Assembly: GCA_003056145.1 (NCBI GenBank)
Contig: LSNL01000005.1
Location: forward strand, 1 to 64,000
Source: Parcubacteria group bacterium M10-OD1-1
Lineage (GTDB): Bacteria; Patescibacteria; Paceibacteria; Moranbacterales; UBA2206
Reading direction: 5' to 3'
DNA length: 64,000 nt
Each line of letters starts with the position of its first letter. Position 1 is the first letter of the stretch. The notes below the pieces were generated by a model, which did not search any database, was not told the DNA's origin, and saw only the letters and a program-made list of their open reading frames with translations. The translations under genes and the position numbers were made by a program. Below, piece after piece: positions 61,379-64,000 of this stretch.

Positions 61379-62917
61379 ATGCTTATCAATAAAAATCAAT
61401 TTAGAGTTCGTTTTGCTCCATCGCCAACTGGTTATTTACATATTGGCGGATTTAGAACAGCTCTTTATAATTATCTTTTGGCTAAAAAAAATAAGGGCCA
61501 ATTTATCTTGAGAATTGAAGATACTGATCAGAATCGGTTCGTTGAAGGTGCAGTAGAAAGGTTAATTCAATCACTTAATTCTTTTGCTATTAAAATAGAT
61601 GAAGGAGTTTTTCTAAAAAACTCCTGCTCTTCGAAAAGTAGCCCATCTAAAAATTATCCTTTAGTCTTAGAAGCTGGAGAGTCTGGTCCCTATATTCAAT
61701 CTGAACGATTAGAAATTTATAAAAAATACGCTGAAGAATTAGTGACTAAAGGACAGGCTTATTATTGTTTTTGTAGCTCAGAAAGACTAAAAGAAATTCG
61801 TGAAAAACAAATAACTCAAAAAAAGCCTGCTCGTTATGATAGATATTGTTTAGAAAATATTTCTCCTGAAGAAGCTCAGAAGAAGATTGAAAATAAAATT
61901 CCTTATGTCATTCGGTTAAAGGTTCCTCGGGGAGAAATTATTGAATTTGAGGACTTAGTAAGAGGAAAAGTAATTTTTCAAACTGACTTAATTGATGATC
62001 AAATTCTCTTAAAATCAGACGGCTATCCAACTTATCATTTGGCTAATGTGATAGATGATCATGAAATGAAAATAACCCAGATTATCAGAGGTGAGGAATG
62101 GCTTTCTAGTACTCCAAAACATATTTTATTGTATAAATTTTTTAACTGGAAAGAACCTAAATTTGCTCATCTTCCACTTCTTTTAAATCCTGACAAATCA
62201 AAGTTATCTAAACGACAAGGGGATGTAGCCATCGAAGATTATTTAAAAAAGGGCTATCTAAAAGAAGCTCTGATTAACTTTGTAGCTTTATTAGGATGGA
62301 ATCCAGGAAAAGGGGAGACTCAAGAAATTTTTACTCTCGCCGAGCTAATTGAAAAATTTAGTTTAAATCATGTTCATAAAGGTGGTGCTGTTTTTGATAC
62401 TAAAAAGTTAGATTGGTTAAATGCCCAATGGATAAAACAAATATCTCTTGATGATTTATATAAACGCTCTTTAAAATTTTGGGAGCAAAAAGATTTTTAT
62501 CAGTCAGCCAAAGAAGATAATAAAACTGAAAAATATATCAAAAAAGTTTTAATTATTGAGAAAGAGCGTTTGCAAAAATTAAGCGACGTTGGGGAGGAAA
62601 ATCAATTTTTTTTCACAGATAGAATAGCTACTTCTTTAGATGCTATTCGTTGGAAAAATTCAACTAGTTCAGAAACGAAAACATATTTAAAAAAATCCTT
62701 AAACACTTTAGAAAATATCAAAGAAAATGATTGGAATTTAAAGAATATTGAAAAACATCTTTTAGCTAAAGCAGGAGAAAAACGAGGTGATTTATTATTT
62801 CCTCTCCGAGCTGTTTTAACTGGACAAAAAAAATCACCTTCGCCTTTTGAAGTGGCCTGGGTATTAGGAAAAAAAGAAAGTCTAGAAAGAATTGAAAAAG
62901 TTTTAGATACAATATAG
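61379..62917 (+). CDS. gltX: Glutamyl-tRNA synthetase
   Basis: 512 residues. The class I HIGH motif is PSPTGYLHIGG (residues 15-25) and KMSKS is KLSKRQGD near 275. The GluRS-specific SERLEIYKKYAEELVTKGQAYYCFCS region and the C-terminal helical anticodon-binding domain (ending KKSPSPFEVAWVLGKKESLERI) are present. It may also charge tRNA-Gln if a GatCAB amidotransferase exists elsewhere. It shares a transcript with the GT26 gene. Confidence 0.97.
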   Translation: MLINKNQFRVRFAPSPTGYLHIGGFRTALYNYLLAKKNKGQFILRIEDTDQNRFVEGAVERLIQSLNSFAIKIDEGVFLKNSCSSKSSPSKNYPLVLEAGESGPYIQSERLEIYKKYAEELVTKGQAYYCFCSSERLKEIREKQITQKKPARYDRYCLENISPEEAQKKIENKIPYVIRLKVPRGEIIEFEDLVRGKVIFQTDLIDDQILLKSDGYPTYHLANVIDDHEMKITQIIRGEEWLSSTPKHILLYKFFNWKEPKFAHLPLLLNPDKSKLSKRQGDVAIEDYLKKGYLKEALINFVALLGWNPGKGETQEIFTLAELIEKFSLNHVHKGGAVFDTKKLDWLNAQWIKQISLDDLYKRSLKFWEQKDFYQSAKEDNKTEKYIKKVLIIEKERLQKLSDVGEENQFFFTDRIATSLDAIRWKNSTSSETKTYLKKSLNTLENIKENDWNLKNIEKHLLAKAGEKRGDLLFPLRAVLTGQKKSPSPFEVAWVLGKKESLERIEKVLDTI

Positions 62918-62983
62918 AACATAAAAACTCTAATTTATGTGTTAGGGATTTTAAATTCAATATTTCAATATAAAAAAATATTA

Positions 62984-64000
62984 ATGTTAAAAAAAATATT
63001 AAAACTAACTCTAATTTCCATAGGAATTATTTTTCTTCTAAGTTTTAGTTGGCTAGAAACTCAAGCCACAGATTGCTCTAGTTTAGATGGCAATGCTAAA
63101 GATTTATATAAAAAATTAGAAAAACAAGGTAAAAAATATTCTAGTTTAATTAATTTCAATAAAAAAACTCAGAGCTTAATCAATCTTAAAATAGGAGCAA
63201 TTAATCAACGGCAAAATAATAACAAACAAAATCTTAATGAGATTGAAAAGAATTTAAAAAATTTAACCCTAAAAATCAAACAGTTGAAAGATACCATTTC
63301 CAAAAAAGAAAAAAGTATCGCTAATCAAAAAAAGATTCTAGCTGGATTTATGCAATCTTATTATGACTATGATCAAGAAGGACTTTTAAAAATTATTCTA
63401 CTTAATAAAACTTTTTCTGAATCATTAAGTCAGACAGACTATTTAGAACAATCAGGAGTGAGAGTTAGTAATATCTTGCAAAATTTAAAAACAATGCAAA
63501 TACAATTATTAATTAATCAAAAAGAATTAGAAGCAAGCTATAATAAAAATCAAAAATTAAAAAATAAATTAACTGATGAAAAACAGGAATTACAAAATAG
63601 TAAAAATCAGAAACAATGGTTACTAGCTAAAACACAAAGTGAGGAACAAGGATATAGAAGAATGTTAGCTACTATTGAAAAACAAAAAGAAGAATTATTT
63701 GATTTTAGTTCTGCTAGTAATATTTCTGATGTTTGGGCAAGTCTCAGTAAATATGATAAACCTAGTAAAAAATATAGAGCTTCTACTGATTGGTATTTCT
63801 CTCAGAGAGATTCTCGTTGGGCTAATCAAAAAATCGGTAGTTCTCGTTCTACAATGAAAGATTATGGTTGTGCAGTAACAGCTATTGCTATGGTTTTTAG
63901 AAAACATGGATCTTCAACAAATCCTCAAAAAATGGCTCGAGCTAAAATCTTTTCTGGTAACCTGATTAATTGGCCAGTTAGTGCTAGCCCAGGTATTCAA
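62984..64000 (+). CDS. Secreted coiled-coil protein with C39-like peptidase domain (3' end outside window)
   Basis: Open reading from ATG 62984 to the end of the window (339 codons, no stop). A signal peptide (hydrophobic about 6-22, cleavage near TQA) is followed by about 210 residues of coiled coil in two stretches, as in CwlO/EnvC-type wall-hydrolase regulators, and then WYFSQRDSRWANQKIGSS...MKDYGCAVTAIAMVFRKHG, the start of a C39-like/papain-like domain with catalytic Cys296. The catalytic His lies beyond the window. It probably cuts peptidoglycan peptides or pseudo-peptides outside the cell. Confidence 0.85.
   Translation, partial: MLKKILKLTLISIGIIFLLSFSWLETQATDCSSLDGNAKDLYKKLEKQGKKYSSLINFNKKTQSLINLKIGAINQRQNNNKQNLNEIEKNLKNLTLKIKQLKDTISKKEKSIANQKKILAGFMQSYYDYDQEGLLKIILLNKTFSESLSQTDYLEQSGVRVSNILQNLKTMQIQLLINQKELEASYNKNQKLKNKLTDEKQELQNSKNQKQWLLAKTQSEEQGYRRMLATIEKQKEELFDFSSASNISDVWASLSKYDKPSKKYRASTDWYFSQRDSRWANQKIGSSRSTMKDYGCAVTAIAMVFRKHGSSTNPQKMARAKIFSGNLINWPVSASPGIQ

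Overview
The window reads as chromosome of a low-G+C member of the Patescibacteria (Candidate Phyla Radiation). The 16S rRNA gene has bases typical of that group at universal primer sites: GCAGCAGCGG where most bacteria have GCAGCCGCGG, and AATAGACGG where most have AATTGACGG. Many proteins are short versions of their families, and DUF4012, DUF5652 and PEGA/propeller proteins typical of CPR genomes are present. TGA ends several genes (the GH1 enzyme, the GH100-like enzyme, three overlapping ATGA junctions), so this is not one of the UGA-recoding lineages. Genus and class cannot be fixed from the window alone.

Layout: 1-5 kb holds a heat-shock cluster (hrcA end, grpE with an apparent frameshift, hsp20, dnaK, dnaJ with a CIRCE operator). 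5-11 kb has a membrane protein, a P3A-type ATPase on the minus strand, tRNA-Lys, an Asp-box lipoprotein, frr and the site-2 protease. 11.5-16 kb is the rod-shape operon mreB-mreC-mreD-mrdA. 16-22 kb has greA, lysS, a nucleotidyltransferase, serS, a TRIC-type channel and a GH1 glycosidase. 22-24.3 kb is a stand-alone 16S rRNA gene with its own promoters, processing stem and terminator and no 23S or tRNA behind it. 24.4-25.6 kb has two unrecognised genes. 25.6-30.6 kb is a minus-strand RND efflux operon behind a broken CsoR-family repressor gene and an apparently intact operator. 30.7-33.5 kb has a GH100-like/sucrose-phosphatase pair and a pseudouridine synthase. 33.6-45.2 kb is a surface-polysaccharide locus (two GT4, one GT2, two Wzz-like, one Wzy/ligase-like, DUF4012), interrupted by a compositionally distinct three-gene exported cassette at 35.8-38.8 kb. 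45.3-64 kb is mostly housekeeping: rplU, recR, dnaB, dus, cysS, corA-like, yidD, obg, groES, fmt, def, priA, thpR, a WecG-type glycosyltransferase, gltX and the start of a coiled-coil C39-like peptidase.

Two initiation styles stand out. Most housekeeping genes lack a Shine-Dalgarno sequence, and at least five have a -10 hexamer ending exactly 6 nt before the ATG, which predicts leaderless mRNAs. A small set of mostly accessory genes has strong GGAGG-like sites, and the 16S 3' end keeps its CCTCC anti-SD. The best candidate for something undescribed is the exported cassette at 35.8-38.8 kb (lipoprotein, LysM plus beta-rich protein, small secreted protein), which ends in a perfect hairpin whose loop contains the stop codon. 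The orphan gene at 25.2-25.5 kb has the same kind of ending.
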